Assembly: GCF_017308075.1 (NCBI RefSeq)
Contig: NZ_JAFKFX010000023.1
Location: 186,001-250,000 of the forward strand
Source: Allobosea sp.
Lineage (GTDB): Bacteria > Pseudomonadota > Alphaproteobacteria > Rhizobiales > Beijerinckiaceae
Direction: 5' to 3'
Length of the DNA: 64,000 nucleotides
Part shown: positions 45,546 through 56,322 of the stretch, piece after piece
Numbering within the stretch: position 1 is the stretch's first letter
How the letters are laid out: every line of letters starts with the position of its first letter
Notes under the pieces: model-generated
What the model was told of the DNA's origin: nothing
The model's database searches: none
Seen by the model: only the letters and a program-made list of their open reading frames with translations
Translations under genes and position numbers: made by a program

Positions 45546-47423
45546 ATGACGCAACGTCGTTTCCGGCGTAGCTTGAAGGAGGGGACTCTGGATCGCGCCC
45601 CAATGGTCGTTCGCGCCACAGCTCTGGATGGGGAGAACGGGCTGGCGCCGGATGAGATCCGCGCCGAGCTCGAGCGTGTGCTCGCCTCCGACATCTTTCG
45701 TGCCGCGCCTCAGCTGACGGCCTTCCTGAGCTTCATCGTCGAGCAGACTTTGGCAGGGCGGGCGAACGAGCTGAAGGGCTATACGATCGCCGTCGAGGCC
45801 TTCGGCCGTTCGCCGGATTTCGACCCGCAGGCGGACCCGATCGTCCGCGTCGAGGCCGGGCGCCTGCGAAAGGCGTTGAACCTCTATTTCGCCGCCGACG
45901 GCGTTGCCGATCCCGTGCGCATCACCGTTCCCGTCGGCGCCTATGTTCCGTCCTTCGAGCGTGCCGCTCCGCTGGCGCCCCCCGAAGAGGAGGTTTCCGA
46001 GCAGGACGGGCTCACGGCGCAAGAGGCGCATCACGAGAGCTCGGTGGCGGTCGAGAGCGGTGTGGCTGCCGCCGGGCCTTCGCGCTACTGGCTCTATGTC
46101 GCGGGCTTCGGGCTCCTGCTCGGCCTCGCCGCGATCGGCTTCTGGTACTGGGGAGAGCACGGCACGAACGGAATGGCAGCGCGATCGCCTGACATCGCCT
46201 CGCAATTGCCGCCGTTACCAGCCGCGCCGCGTTCGGATCCACCGCCCACGGTCCGGGCCGTACCTCTGGTGAGGGCGCGCCTGCCCGTGGTCTCGGTCGA
46301 GGTCGCCGAGACGGTTACGGATGCTTCGCTGGATGACATCACCCGCAATTTCGTCCGCGAGGTCGCGGACACGATGGCGCGTTTCGACGATCTCGTGGTC
46401 GTCAAGCTGCCGGAGCCGCTGACGCGTGCGGGCGAGGGGAGCGATTACATCTTGTCGATCAGTGCCCGGCGCGCCGGCAATGCGATCGAAGGCTTCGCCC
46501 GGCTGAGCGCCGCCAGGGACGGGCGGGTCGTCTGGACCACTTCGGGGGAGGGCAGCGTCGACAGGTTCGGCGAGGGCCTGCCGATGCGCGAAGTGGCACA
46601 GCGTCTGGCGATCCGGCTGGCGCAGCCTTTCGGCGTGCTCCACGCGGATGCGCGCCAGTCGCCTCCGACCCCGGCGGCTGCCTGTCTGTTCCTGGCCTTC
46701 AATCTGCGCCGCACCATGAAGGCCGAAGATCACCTCGCCGCGCGCGACTGCCTGGAAGACCTTGTCGCTCACAATCCGGAGTTCCATCCGGCCTGGTCGC
46801 AGCTCGCTTTGCTGGCGCTCGACGAATACGCCTCGGACTTCAATGCGAGGCCGGGCTCGGCTCTCGACCGGGCGCTCGCCGCCGCGGTCACCGCGGTCCG
46901 GCTCGCTCCGGCCAGTGCCCGGGCGCATCAGGCCATGATGGATGCGCAGTTCTTCCGGGGGGCGACCGAGGACGCGCTGAAGGCAGGTCGCGAGGCGCAG
47001 GCGCGCAATCCCTATGATCCCGACGTGCTCGCCGCCCTCGGCGCGCATTACGTCCAGCTCAACCGGCCGGCCGAGGGGCTGCCGCTGCTCGAGCAGGCGG
47101 TCGCGCTGTCGATCGGCAGGCCGCCCTGGTACGATTTCTATCTGTATCTCGCCGCCTATCTCACGGGTGCAACCAGGTTGGCGGAAGCGCATGCCGCTCT
47201 GATCAATGCTGAGGAGACCCCGTTCGGCCTGATCGGGCGCGCCATGGCTGCCGCTGCGAGCGGCGACGGATTCGCGCTTGAGCGCTCTCTGCGGATTTTG
47301 CGCCAGAAGGTGCCGCTCTTCGATCTCGATGCGGGACTCTATCTACGCCGGAGGGGATTTTCGCCCGAGGTCAGCGACCGGATCATCGCCGCGATCCATG
47401 CCCGGGGTGTGCCGCCGCGCTAG
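45546..47423 (+). CDS. Membrane TPR protein with N-terminal winged-helix-like domain
   Basis: About 625 residues. Residues 35-140 (ELERVLASDIFRAAPQLTAF, LKGYTIAVEAFGRSPDF, PIVRVEAGRLRKALNLYF) form the domain seen at the N-terminus of TolB-like/adenylate-cyclase-associated proteins. A membrane helix follows at about 185-205. The periplasmic part has a TolB-like alpha/beta region, then TPR-like helices (WSQLALLALDEYASDF, ALAALGAHYVQLNRPAEGL). No cyclase or kinase domain is present. The start is uncertain: 45546 and 45603 are both ATGs, and a GGAGGGG lies between them. Function unknown. Confidence 0.72.
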   Translation: MTQRRFRRSLKEGTLDRAPMVVRATALDGENGLAPDEIRAELERVLASDIFRAAPQLTAFLSFIVEQTLAGRANELKGYTIAVEAFGRSPDFDPQADPIVRVEAGRLRKALNLYFAADGVADPVRITVPVGAYVPSFERAAPLAPPEEEVSEQDGLTAQEAHHESSVAVESGVAAAGPSRYWLYVAGFGLLLGLAAIGFWYWGEHGTNGMAARSPDIASQLPPLPAAPRSDPPPTVRAVPLVRARLPVVSVEVAETVTDASLDDITRNFVREVADTMARFDDLVVVKLPEPLTRAGEGSDYILSISARRAGNAIEGFARLSAARDGRVVWTTSGEGSVDRFGEGLPMREVAQRLAIRLAQPFGVLHADARQSPPTPAAACLFLAFNLRRTMKAEDHLAARDCLEDLVAHNPEFHPAWSQLALLALDEYASDFNARPGSALDRALAAAVTAVRLAPASARAHQAMMDAQFFRGATEDALKAGREAQARNPYDPDVLAALGAHYVQLNRPAEGLPLLEQAVALSIGRPPWYDFYLYLAAYLTGATRLAEAHAALINAEETPFGLIGRAMAAAASGDGFALERSLRILRQKVPLFDLDAGLYLRRRGFSPEVSDRIIAAIHARGVPPR

Positions 47424-47717
47424 ATCGCCGAGCCTCCTATCGGACCCAAGCTGGCGATCTAGCCCGTCGTTCAGGCACCGGCTTTGTCCGGAAAGCGGAT
47501 GGCATTTTCTCGTCGGATGCTCGGCAAGGGGCGCAGCAGCCCCTTCCGAGGCATGAAGATCGGCGCCGCCCCGGCCCGCTTGGCTGGTTTTCGCCTGATT
47601 TTCGCCGTCGCGAGCCGGTCGCGGCCGTGCCCGCTCTCGCAGCCATCCGTCCGGGCGGCTATCCTGCGGCTGTCGCGGGTGATTCGCCACTCCGGCATTC
47701 CTTCCACCTCTTTTTGC

Positions 47718-49172
47718 GTGATCCTGCCCTTGGCTCGCATCCGCCTCAGCGCACTCCCACCGGCCGCCAGCGGCGTCGCCGGTTTTTCGCTGGGTGCCGC
47801 CGCCATGCTGCTGCTTCCGGGCGGGCTCGCCAATGCCGTCGGTCTGTTGGCTGCCGGGCTCGGCCTTTCCGGTTCGTTCGCGCTGATGCGCCGCAACTGG
47901 GCTGGCGAGCGCGAGCAGCTCCTGGCTGCGGTCGGCGAGGTCAAGGTTCGGTTGGCGACCAATGCCATCCGCCTGGATGGCATGGCGAAGCGCATCGACC
48001 AGCTGCCGATGAGCGAGGTCGAGGCCGCGCCGGCCCGGGCGATGCTCAACGAGCTGACCGCCGAGGTCGGCCTGCTCGGCGACCTGCTGCAGCAGGTCGC
48101 GACCACGCTTGGCGATCACGACGACCAGCTGCGACTGGTTCAGGATAAACTTGCAGCGGCGGCGCAGCCACCTGCGCGGCAGGGGCCGACGGCACTGACG
48201 GAGCGCGGTGCACCGCGCGAGGCCGAGCCGCTCGTCGCGGTCCGGCAATCGCCGGCCGAACTGGCGCAGATTCGGGCTGCCGAGCAGCGCGCCGCGGTGA
48301 TCAGCGACGCCCTCGCCAATGGCCAGGTCGAGGTCCATCTCCAGCCGATCGTGCAGCTGCCGCAGCGCCGGACCCGCGGCTACGAGGCACTGGTGCGCCT
48401 GCGGCTGGACGAGAAGACGCTGCTCCTGCCGGCCGAGTTCATGGAGACGGTCGAGCAGCGCGGTTTCGGGCCGACGCTCGATGCGCTCGTCCTGACCCGG
48501 GCGCTGGCGATAGCCCGCCATCTCGGCAGCAAGGAGGGCGGGCTCTTCGTCTCCTGCAATTTCAGCGGCGCGACCTGGGGCTCGTCGCGCGCGCTGGCCA
48601 CGCTGGCGCGTATCCTCGAAAAATATCATGCCCATATCGGCAATCTCGTCATCGAGATGCCGCAGCGCGTCTTCCGCACGCTCGAACCGACTGCCCTCGG
48701 TCTTCTGGGGGCGATGTCGGCGAACGGGGTGCGCTTCGCGCTCGATCACGTCACCGATCTGCGTCTCGATCCGGCCTCGCTGCATGATCGCGGCGTGCGC
48801 TTCGTCAAGGTCCCGGCCTCGCTGCTCCTGGCCGAGGCAAAGGGCGGGCCGGCGACCGACATCGCCACCGGCGACCTTGCCGCGCATCTCGCGCGTGCGA
48901 CGATCCAGCTCGTCGCAGACGAGGTCGAAGACGATCCGATGGTCGCCGACATGCTCGATCTCGGCGTCGGCTATGGCCAGGGCGCGGTCTTCTCCCCGCC
49001 GCGCCCGGTGCGACCGGAGGTCTTCGCCGAGCCGGAGGCCGTGGCGCCTGCACCGGCAGCCCCTGCGCCGGCGGCCGCCGAAGTCGTCAACTATCCGCCG
49101 CCGGCTCCCGCCGCGCCGCCTACCCCGACGCGGGTGCCTTTCCGCGATGTCCTGCGACGCGCGACCGGCTGA
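47718..49172 (+). CDS. Membrane-associated degenerate EAL-domain protein
   Basis: About 484 residues. A hydrophobic hairpin (VAGFSLGAAAMLLLPGGLAN and following) precedes a coiled-coil region, then a C-terminal EAL domain with YEALVRLR and LVIEMPQR. The metal-binding signature that should read DDFGTG is DHVTDL, and the usual KID is KVP, so cyclic-di-GMP hydrolysis is unlikely although ligand binding may remain. The tail is proline/alanine-rich. The start is uncertain: GTG at 47718, TTG at 47730 or ATG at 47484 are in frame. The stretch from 47424 to 47717 holds no other gene. Confidence 0.75.
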   Translation: MILPLARIRLSALPPAASGVAGFSLGAAAMLLLPGGLANAVGLLAAGLGLSGSFALMRRNWAGEREQLLAAVGEVKVRLATNAIRLDGMAKRIDQLPMSEVEAAPARAMLNELTAEVGLLGDLLQQVATTLGDHDDQLRLVQDKLAAAAQPPARQGPTALTERGAPREAEPLVAVRQSPAELAQIRAAEQRAAVISDALANGQVEVHLQPIVQLPQRRTRGYEALVRLRLDEKTLLLPAEFMETVEQRGFGPTLDALVLTRALAIARHLGSKEGGLFVSCNFSGATWGSSRALATLARILEKYHAHIGNLVIEMPQRVFRTLEPTALGLLGAMSANGVRFALDHVTDLRLDPASLHDRGVRFVKVPASLLLAEAKGGPATDIATGDLAAHLARATIQLVADEVEDDPMVADMLDLGVGYGQGAVFSPPRPVRPEVFAEPEAVAPAPAAPAPAAAEVVNYPPPAPAAPPTPTRVPFRDVLRRATG

Positions 49173-49289
49173 AACAGCCTGGACGCCGGCGCGTTATGCC
49201 CTGATCAGACTGGCCGGCCTGTCACTGGCGGCGTATTGAGCCCGATGCCGTGGCGCCAGCCGCCGCCCATTCCAAGCCGGAGCTTGCCC

Positions 49290-50147
49290 GTGCCGTCTTC
49301 AACCCGCCTGCTTTCCGGCGTTTCGCCGATCATCGGTCAGTATGAGCTTTGCCTCTGCGACATCTGGGGCGTCGTTCATAACGGCGTGGCGCCCTATGCC
49401 GAGGCCTGTGCGGCGCTGGCGAAGATGCGGGCCGGCGGCGTCACCGTCGTGCTCGTCTCGAACGCGCCGCGCCCGCGCTCCGAGATCGCGATCCAGCTCG
49501 GTCGTCTCGGCGTCCCGGGCGATGCCTTCGACGCGATCGTCACCTCCGGCGACGTCGCCCGCGACCTGATCGCCCATCGCGCCGGCGAGCCGCTCTATCA
49601 TCTCGGTCCGGATCGCGATCTTCCGCTGCTCGCGGGGCTCGACGCGCCGCGCGTCCCGGCCGCCGAGGGACGCTATGTCGTCTGCACCGGCCTGTTCGAC
49701 GACGAGACCGAGACGGCGGAAACCTATGCCGAGGCGCTTGCCGATTTCGCCCGTCGCGACCTCACCCTGATCTGCGCCAATCCCGATCTGGTGGTCGATC
49801 GCGGCGGTCGCATGGTGCCCTGCGCCGGCTCGATCGCACTCGCCTATGAGAAGCTCGGCGGCCGGGCGATCTATGCTGGCAAGCCGCACGCCCCGATCTA
49901 CGAGCTGGCGATCCGGCAGGGTCAGGAACTGCGCGGCGAAAATGTCGAGAGGTCGCGCATCCTCGCCATCGGCGATGCGATCCGCACCGATATCGCCGGC
50001 GCCGTGCATTACGGTCTGGGATCGCTGATGTGCCTCGCCGGCATCCATGCCGAGGAGACCGGAGAGCTCTCGCCAGCGGATTTGCAGGGCTGGTTCGCCC
50101 GCCAGAGCCACCGTCCCGACTACGCGATGCCGCAGCTGGCCTGGTGA
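49290..50147 (+). CDS. HAD-type hydrolase (TIGR01459-like)
   Basis: A 285-residue phosphatase of the HAD superfamily, NagD/HisB-III-like. The nucleophile motif is DIWGVVHNG (Asp in CDIWGV), motif II is VLVSNAPRP, and the C-terminal lysine and aspartates are in YAGKPHAPIY and ILAIGDAIRTDIAGA. The GTG at 49290 has GGAG nine bases upstream and gives normal family length; the frame extends to 49236 with a TTG. Substrate unknown. Confidence 0.9.
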   Translation: MPSSTRLLSGVSPIIGQYELCLCDIWGVVHNGVAPYAEACAALAKMRAGGVTVVLVSNAPRPRSEIAIQLGRLGVPGDAFDAIVTSGDVARDLIAHRAGEPLYHLGPDRDLPLLAGLDAPRVPAAEGRYVVCTGLFDDETETAETYAEALADFARRDLTLICANPDLVVDRGGRMVPCAGSIALAYEKLGGRAIYAGKPHAPIYELAIRQGQELRGENVERSRILAIGDAIRTDIAGAVHYGLGSLMCLAGIHAEETGELSPADLQGWFARQSHRPDYAMPQLAW

Positions 50148-50199
50148 TGAAAGGCGAAGAGCGCCAGCCGTACTGACCGGCGGTCGCCATTTCTGCCGC

Positions 50200-50294
50200 A
50201 GCGCAATGAAGCGCCGGAATCCATTATAGAGCGTAGCGCCTTGCGAAGGATTTCGGAGCGGCGCCGCTGGCGCGGCTTGTCCGGAATGATGGAG
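50200..50294. repeat. Degraded copy of the GTCATCCCGG-type repeat
   Basis: Contains CGGAATCCATTATAGAGCG, close to GGGATCCATTATCGAGCG of the copy at 61218, and ends TTGTCCGGAATGATGGAG. The left end (GCGCAATGAAGCG) is eroded. It lies between the HAD gene and cheY. Confidence 0.55.
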
Positions 50295-50329
50295 TTTCTG
50301 CGAGCGGAGCCCGAGCGACCGGCCGGCTC

Positions 50330-50713
50330 TCAGGCGGCGCAGACCGATTCGATCTTGGATTTCAGCGTCTGCGCGTTGAACGGCTTGACGATGTAGTTGT
50401 TCACGCCGGCCTTCTTGGCGGCGATGACGTTCTCGGTCTTCGATTCCGCGGTCACCATGATGAAGGGCGTCGCGGCGATCTCTTCCTCGTTGCGAACCTG
50501 GCGCAGCAGCTCGAACCCGGTCATCGGCTCCATGTTCCAGTCGGAGATCACCAGCCCGTATTTCTTGTCGCGCATCTTGGCGATCGCGCTGCTGCCGTCC
50601 GAGGCATCGTCGACATTCTCGAAGCCGAGTTGCTTCAGCAGGTTGCGGATGATGCGAACCATGGTCTGGTAATCGTCCACCACCAGGATCGGCATCGACG
50701 GGTCAAGGGCCAT
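50330..50713 (-). CDS. Single-domain response regulator, CheY-like
   Basis: A 127-residue receiver domain with all phosphorylation residues: acidic pair Asp13-Asp14, phospho-acceptor Asp58 (VISDWNMEP), Thr88 and Lys110. The sequence closely resembles chemotaxis CheY and alphaproteobacterial homologues used for flagellar or other control. The start at 50713 is set by GGAG seven bases upstream. No other chemotaxis genes are adjacent. Confidence 0.94.
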   Translation of the reverse strand: MALDPSMPILVVDDYQTMVRIIRNLLKQLGFENVDDASDGSSAIAKMRDKKYGLVISDWNMEPMTGFELLRQVRNEEEIAATPFIMVTAESKTENVIAAKKAGVNNYIVKPFNAQTLKSKIESVCAA

Positions 50714-50982
50714 GGTGGAACTCCGAACATGCAAGCGCGCACCGGGCAATACCGATGCGCTGGCCGCTCTCCCAGAGCGGCGACCATGGGTCAACCCTGA
50801 TAGCCGAGCGGTGTTTCAAAGCCGTTAACCCGTTCGTAGACTGACCTAGCGTCATCATCCAAAAGGCGACCTCCTCAGGGCACGAAAGTTCTATGGTGCA
50901 ATGCAGCGAATTGTGAAACGCTGCCATACCCTGCCCCGTGCGGCAGCGGGTTTTCACCGTTGCTGCGCATGCGAGACGACCG

Positions 50983-51429
50983 ATGATGACCAGCGCGCTC
51001 TATCAGGTCCATGCCTTCGAGGACCTGGCCATCGGCCAGCGCGAGAGCCTGATGCGTACCGTGATGGAGCGCGACATCTCGCTCTTCGCCGACCTCTCCG
51101 GTGACGCCAATCCGATCCATCTTTGCGACCGCTACGCCGCCGGCACGAAGTTCGGCCAGCGCATTGCCCATGGCATGCTGACGGCCAGCCTCGTTTCGGC
51201 CCTGCTCGGCACCCGCCTGCCGGGGCCGGGAGCGGTCTATCTCTCGCAGACCCTGAACTTCCTCGCCCCGGTCAAAATCGGCGATGTCGTCACCGCGCGC
51301 GTCGAGGTGGTAGAGCTGGTCGTCGAGCGCCGCCGCGCCCGGCTGTTCTGCGAATGCCTGGTCGACGGCAAGGCGGTTCTCGAAGGCGAGGCCTGGGTGG
51401 CGCTGCCGAAGGCGGCAGCGAAAGCCTGA
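50983..51429 (+). CDS. MaoC-type (R)-specific enoyl-CoA hydratase
   Basis: A 148-residue hot-dog-fold hydratase. The catalytic signature is DLSGDANPIHL, followed by RIAHGMLTASLVSALLG, typical of PhaJ/MaoC proteins. It could supply (R)-3-hydroxyacyl-CoA for polyhydroxyalkanoate or work in beta-oxidation. ATGs at 50983 and 50986 are both possible, with only a weak ribosome site. It stands alone before ribF. Confidence 0.9.
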   Translation: MMTSALYQVHAFEDLAIGQRESLMRTVMERDISLFADLSGDANPIHLCDRYAAGTKFGQRIAHGMLTASLVSALLGTRLPGPGAVYLSQTLNFLAPVKIGDVVTARVEVVELVVERRRARLFCECLVDGKAVLEGEAWVALPKAAAKA

Positions 51430-51510
51430 AGAGCAAGTCTTGACGCTTCCGCCGGCTTGAGGCCAAACACGGCCCGCCGGATGGTCCCGGCGCCCGGACG
51501 CTTGCGCTCC

Positions 51511-52494
51511 ATGACCTCATCAGCCGAAGCGCCGCGAACCGACACGCCGGCCGCCTTCATCCTCGAGCCGGGAAAGCCCGTGCCGGACGCCCTGCGCGGG
51601 CGGGTGCTGGCGCTCGGCAATTTCGACGGCGTCCATCGCGGCCATGCCGAGCTCGCGCGGGTGGCGAACGAGATGGCGGCAGGGCAGGGCGGCAAGGCGG
51701 CGGCGCTGACCTTCGAGCCGCATCCGCGCTCGGTCTTCCGGCCGGACCAGCCGGTGTTCCGGCTGACGCCGGCGGCGCTCAAGGTCGAATTGCTGGCCGG
51801 CGAGGGGCTCGCGCCGAGCTTCGTCCTGCCTTTCGACCGCGAGATCGCCGCGGTCGCGGCCGAGGCCTTCATCGACGAATTGCTGCTCGGCCGGCTCGGC
51901 GCCGCCGGTCTGGTCTGCGGTTATGATTTCCATTTTGGCGCCGGCCGCACCGGTTCCCCGGAGATGCTGCAGGCGCGTGCAGGCGCGGCGGGCGTGCCGG
52001 TGGCGGTGGTCGCGCCCTATTCCTGGCAGGGCGAGCCGGTTTCCTCGACCCTGATCCGGGCCGCTCTGGAGCAGGGCGATGTCGCCCGCGCCGCCGCCTT
52101 CCTCGGCCGGCCCTGGTTCGTGCGCGGCGTGGTCGCCCATGGCGACAAGCGCGGGCGCGAGCTCGGCTACCCCACCGCCAACATGCATCTGCCGCGCGAC
52201 TGCCGTCTGCGCTACGGCATCTACGCGGTGCGCATGCGCGTCGACGGCATCTGGCGCGACGGCGTCGCCAGCTTCGGCAGCCGTCCGACCTTCGACGACG
52301 GCGCGCCGCGGCTGGAAAGCCATCTCTTCGATTTCGCAGGCGACCTCTACGGCAAGACCGTCGACGTCGCCCTCGTCGGCTGGCTGCGTGGCGAGGCGAA
52401 GTTCGAGGCGCTGCCGCCACTGATCGCGCAGATGGACGCCGACAGCCGGCAGGCGCGCGACATTCTCGGCCGGACGCCGCCCTTCCTTCCCTAG
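51511..52494 (+). CDS. ribF: Bifunctional riboflavin kinase/FAD synthetase RibF
   Basis: A 327-residue enzyme that makes FMN and FAD. The N-terminal nucleotidyltransferase domain has ALGNFDGVHRGHAEL and ALTFEPHPRSVF. SSTLIRAALEQGDVARAA marks the join, and the C-terminal kinase domain has VVAHGDKRGRELGYPTANM and SFGSRPTF. Normal length. It is followed by ileS in the same direction, a common gene order (ribF, ileS, lspA). Confidence 0.95.
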   Translation: MTSSAEAPRTDTPAAFILEPGKPVPDALRGRVLALGNFDGVHRGHAELARVANEMAAGQGGKAAALTFEPHPRSVFRPDQPVFRLTPAALKVELLAGEGLAPSFVLPFDREIAAVAAEAFIDELLLGRLGAAGLVCGYDFHFGAGRTGSPEMLQARAGAAGVPVAVVAPYSWQGEPVSSTLIRAALEQGDVARAAAFLGRPWFVRGVVAHGDKRGRELGYPTANMHLPRDCRLRYGIYAVRMRVDGIWRDGVASFGSRPTFDDGAPRLESHLFDFAGDLYGKTVDVALVGWLRGEAKFEALPPLIAQMDADSRQARDILGRTPPFLP

Positions 52495-52700
52495 GCAACG
52501 CCTGCTAGAAGCCGCTCATGTCCGCTTTCCGCGCCACGATCATCGCACTGTCCCGGCGAATTACGAGCCCGGCTGCCGCCCTGCGCTGACGCGCGGGCGC
52601 CTGCGCAGTCCGGGATTTTGATCGCTTTCCCAGTTTTCGCGGACAAGAGCGCAGCGCCAGACCGATCTGGCCCGCCTGTCCGAACCGCCAGAGCCGGATC

Positions 52701-55700
52701 ATGAACGACAAGACCGCCGAAAAGCCCGCCGCCCAGGACGCCAAAGCCCAGGAGGCCAAGGGGCAGGACTATTCGCAGACCCTGTTCCTGCCGCAGACCG
52801 AGTTTCCGATGCGGGCCGGCCTGCCGCAGCGCGAGCCGGAGCTGCTCGCCCGCTGGGCCAAGATGGATCTCTACCGCAAGCTCCGCGAGACCGCGAAGGG
52901 CCGCGACCGCTTCGTCCTGCATGACGGCCCGCCCTATGCGAACGGCAACATCCATATCGGCCATGCGCTGAACAAGGTGCTGAAAGACCTCGTCACGCGC
53001 TCGCAGCAGATGCTCGGCCATGATTCCAACTATGTGCCGGGCTGGGATTGCCATGGCCTGCCGATCGAGTGGAAGATCGAGGAACAGTACCGCGCCAAGG
53101 GCCTGAACAAGGACGATGTCCCGGTCGTGGAGTTCCGCCGGGAGTGCCGCACCTTCGCCGAGCACTGGGTCGATGTGCAGCGCACCGAATTCAAGCGCCT
53201 CGGTGTCGAGGGCGATTGGGACGATCCCTATCTCACCATGGCCTATCCGGCCGAGGCGCAGATCGCCCGCGAGATCATGAAGTTCGCGCAGAACGGCATG
53301 CTCTATCGCGGCTCCAAGCCGGTGATGTGGTCGGTGGTCGAGAAGACCGCGCTCGCCGAGGCCGAGGTCGAATACGAGGAGCATGTCAGCGACACGGTGT
53401 TCGTGGCGTTCCCGGTGCTCGGCTCGGGGCCGCTTGCCGGGGCCTCGGTGGTGATCTGGACGACGACGCCCTGGACGATCCCTGGCAACCGCGCGATCTC
53501 CTTCCATCACAAGCTCGCCTACGGACTCTACCGCGTCACCGCGGCGCCGGAGAACAACTGGGCCAAGCTCGGCGCGACCTATGTGCTGGCGAAGAACCTG
53601 GCCGAAGGCGTCTTCAAAGCGGCCAAGGTCGAGGCCTTCGAGCTCGTGGCGGATGTGTCCGCCGAGCAGCTCGCCGGCCTGACGGCGGCCCATCCGCTGC
53701 GCGGCCAGGGCTACGAGTTCGACGTTCCCCTGCTTGATGGCGACCATGTCACCGACGATGCCGGTACCGGCTTCGTCCACACCGCGCCGGGTCATGGCCG
53801 CGAGGACTTCGACATCTGGATGGCGAGCGGGCGCATGCTCGCCGAGCGCGGCATCGAGACCAGGATCCCCTACACCGTCGATGCCGATGGCCGCTTCACC
53901 AAGGATGCGCCGGGCTTCGAGGGCGCGCAGGTCATCACCGACAAGGGGGAGAAGGGCAACGCCAACGACGTCGTGATCAAGGCGCTCGCCGCCTCCGGCA
54001 ACCTCGTCGCTCGTGGCCGGCTCAAGCACCAGTACCCGCATTCATGGCGTTCGAAGAAGCCGGTGATCTTCCGGAACACGCCGCAATGGTTCATCGCCAT
54101 GGACAAGCCTTATGGCGATGCGGGGGCGCCCAATCCGGCGGCTCTCGCGCCGGTGGCGGGTGGCAATGCCGACACGCTGCGCAACCGGGCGTTGAAGGCG
54201 ATCAAGGATACGCAATGGGTTCCCGCTGCCGGCGAGAACCGCATCAACGGCATGATCGCCAACCGGCCCGACTGGGTGGTCTCGCGCCAGCGCGCCTGGG
54301 GCGTGCCGATCACGGTCTTCGTCGCGAAGGAGACCAAGGAGGTCCTGGTCGACGCGAAGGTCAACGCCGCCATCGCCGAGGCCTTCGAGGCGGAAGGCGC
54401 CGATGCCTGGTTCAGCGACACCGACGGCGCCCGCTTCCTGAAGCCCTTCGGCTACGACCCGGCCCAGTATGAGCGCGTCACCGACGTGCTCGACGTCTGG
54501 TTCGATTCCGGCTCGACCCATGCCTTCACCTTGGAGAAGCGCGCCGATCTCAAGACGCATCGCGTCGTCGACGGCGGCAGGGACAAGGTGATGTATCTCG
54601 AAGGCTCGGACCAGCATCGCGGCTGGTTCCATTCGAGCCTGCTCGAAAGCTGCGGCACGCGCGGCCGGGCGCCCTATGACGTCGTCCTGACCCACGGCTT
54701 CTGCCTCGACGAGAAGGGCGAGAAGATGTCGAAGTCGAAGGGCAACGTCACCGCGCCGCAGGATGTGATCAAGGACAGTGGCGCCGACATCCTGCGCCTC
54801 TGGGTCGCGGCTGCCGACTATTCCGACGATCTGCGCATCGGCAAGGAGATCCTCAAGACCTTCGTCGAGACCTATCGCAAGCTGCGCAACACCATGCGCT
54901 GGATGCTCGGTACGCTCGCCCATTTCAGCGAGGAGATCCGCGTCACCGAGCCGGCCTCGATGCCGGAGCTGGAGCGGCTGATGCTGCATCGCCTCGCCGA
55001 GCTCGGCCCGCAGGTCGAGGAGGCCTATCGGACCTATGACTACAAGAAGGTCGTGAACCTGCTCTCGCAGTTCATGAACACCGAGCTCTCTGCCTTCTAT
55101 TTCGACGTCCGCAAGGACGCGCTCTATTGCGACCCGCGTTCCAGCCATGTCCGCAAGAGCGCGCTCACCGTCGTCGATCAGCTGTTCCGCTGCCTGACGA
55201 CCTGGCTCGCGCCGATCCTGGTCTTCACCGCCGAGGAGGCCTGGCTCGAGCGCTATCCCGATCAGAAGGCGGGGGAGGGCTCGGTCCATCTCGAGCTCTT
55301 CGCGCCCGTGCAGGAGAACTGGTTCGATCCCGAGCTCGCCGAGCGCTGGGCCAAGGTCCGGCGCGTGCGCCGCGTCGTCACCGGCGCGCTCGAGCTGGAG
55401 CGTGCGGCCAAGCGCATCGGCTCTTCGCTCGAGGCGGCGCCGGTCGTCCATATCACCGATGCCGATCTGCGCGCCGCCGTGAGCGGGCTCGATCTCGCCG
55501 AGATCTGCATCACCTCGGGTGCGAGGATCTCCGATGTCGAGGGTCCGGAAGAGGCCTTCCGCCTCGCCGACGTGCCCGGCGTCTCGGTCGTGCCGGTGCG
55601 GGCATCCGGGGTGAAATGCGCCCGTTCATGGAAGTATTTCGACCCGGCGACGGCCGAGGCCGACCATCCCGACGTCACGCCGCGTGACGCCAGGGCGCTG

Positions 55701-55724
55701 CGCGAGCTTCGCCGCGCCGCATGA
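52701..55724 (+). CDS. ileS: Isoleucyl-tRNA synthetase
   Basis: A 1007-residue class I aminoacyl-tRNA synthetase. The HIGH motif lies in [16 protein letters not shown] and KMSKS in [25 protein letters not shown] belongs to the editing domain. Length is normal for alphaproteobacteria; the C-terminus has a single cysteine ([11 protein letters not shown]), not the four-cysteine zinc site of E. coli IleS. It overlaps the lspA start by four bases (ATGA). Confidence 0.97.
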   Translation: MNDKTAEKPAAQDAKAQEAKGQDYSQTLFLPQTEFPMRAGLPQREPELLARWAKMDLYRKLRETAKGRDRFVLHDGPPYANGNIHIGHALNKVLKDLVTRSQQMLGHDSNYVPGWDCHGLPIEWKIEEQYRAKGLNKDDVPVVEFRRECRTFAEHWVDVQRTEFKRLGVEGDWDDPYLTMAYPAEAQIAREIMKFAQNGMLYRGSKPVMWSVVEKTALAEAEVEYEEHVSDTVFVAFPVLGSGPLAGASVVIWTTTPWTIPGNRAISFHHKLAYGLYRVTAAPENNWAKLGATYVLAKNLAEGVFKAAKVEAFELVADVSAEQLAGLTAAHPLRGQGYEFDVPLLDGDHVTDDAGTGFVHTAPGHGREDFDIWMASGRMLAERGIETRIPYTVDADGRFTKDAPGFEGAQVITDKGEKGNANDVVIKALAASGNLVARGRLKHQYPHSWRSKKPVIFRNTPQWFIAMDKPYGDAGAPNPAALAPVAGGNADTLRNRALKAIKDTQWVPAAGENRINGMIANRPDWVVSRQRAWGVPITVFVAKETKEVLVDAKVNAAIAEAFEAEGADAWFSDTDGARFLKPFGYDPAQYERVTDVLDVWFDSGSTHAFTLEKRADLKTHRVVDGGRDKVMYLEGSDQHRGWFHSSLLESCGTRGRAPYDVVLTHGFCLDEKGEKMSKSKGNVTAPQDVIKDSGADILRLWVAAADYSDDLRIGKEILKTFVETYRKLRNTMRWMLGTLAHFSEEIRVTEPASMPELERLMLHRLAELGPQVEEAYRTYDYKKVVNLLSQFMNTELSAFYFDVRKDALYCDPRSSHVRKSALTVVDQLFRCLTTWLAPILVFTAEEAWLERYPDQKAGEGSVHLELFAPVQENWFDPELAERWAKVRRVRRVVTGALELERAAKRIGSSLEAAPVVHITDADLRAAVSGLDLAEICITSGARISDVEGPEEAFRLADVPGVSVVPVRASGVKCARSWKYFDPATAEADHPDVTPRDARALRELRRAA

Positions 55725-56251
55725 GTCCGCAGGAGCCGAACATGCTGCCGGCCGGTCCCGGCATGACGCCGCTGCGCCGCTTCGGCGCGGTCCTTGCCCT
55801 GGTCGTGCTGCTGCTCGACCAGGCGAGCAAGCTCTGGCTGCTGTTCGGTGCGCGCCTGGCCGAGGAGGGGCCGTTCCAGATCACCTCCTTCCTCGAATTC
55901 GTGCTCGCCTGGAACCGTGGCATCTCCTACGGCTTGTTCCAGCAATCGACCGATATCGGCCGCTGGGCGCTGGTGGCGGTCTCCTTCCTGGCGCCGATCT
56001 GGCTGGGGCGCTGGATGTGGCGCTCGCCGGACAGGCTGACGGTCGCGAGCCTTGCCCTGATCATCGGCGGCGCGATCGGCAACGGCATCGACAGGGCCGT
56101 GTTCGGCGCCGTGGTCGACTTCGTCCACGTCCATTTCGGCAGCTTCAGCTGGTACATCTTCAACATCGCCGATGCGGCCATCGTTGTCGGCGTGGCCGGG
56201 CTTCTGTATGAGTCCTTCCGGCCCGGCGGCGGCAAGCCGGCTGCGGAGTGA
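55721..56251 (+). CDS. lspA: Lipoprotein signal peptidase LspA
   Basis: A 176-residue inner-membrane aspartyl protease that cleaves prolipoprotein signal peptides. Four membrane helices are visible. Catalytic aspartates lie in [19 protein letters not shown] and [11 protein letters not shown], and the N-terminal DQASKLW motif is present. The start overlaps the ileS stop, so the two genes are coupled. Confidence 0.96.
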   Translation: MSPQEPNMLPAGPGMTPLRRFGAVLALVVLLLDQASKLWLLFGARLAEEGPFQITSFLEFVLAWNRGISYGLFQQSTDIGRWALVAVSFLAPIWLGRWMWRSPDRLTVASLALIIGGAIGNGIDRAVFGAVVDFVHVHFGSFSWYIFNIADAAIVVGVAGLLYESFRPGGGKPAAE

Positions 56252-56322
56252 GTTTGCTCGCCATGGTTTTGCCGCGCCGATCGATCATGACGGGGTCTCG
56301 TACCCTGGGACGGAGAATGGAC

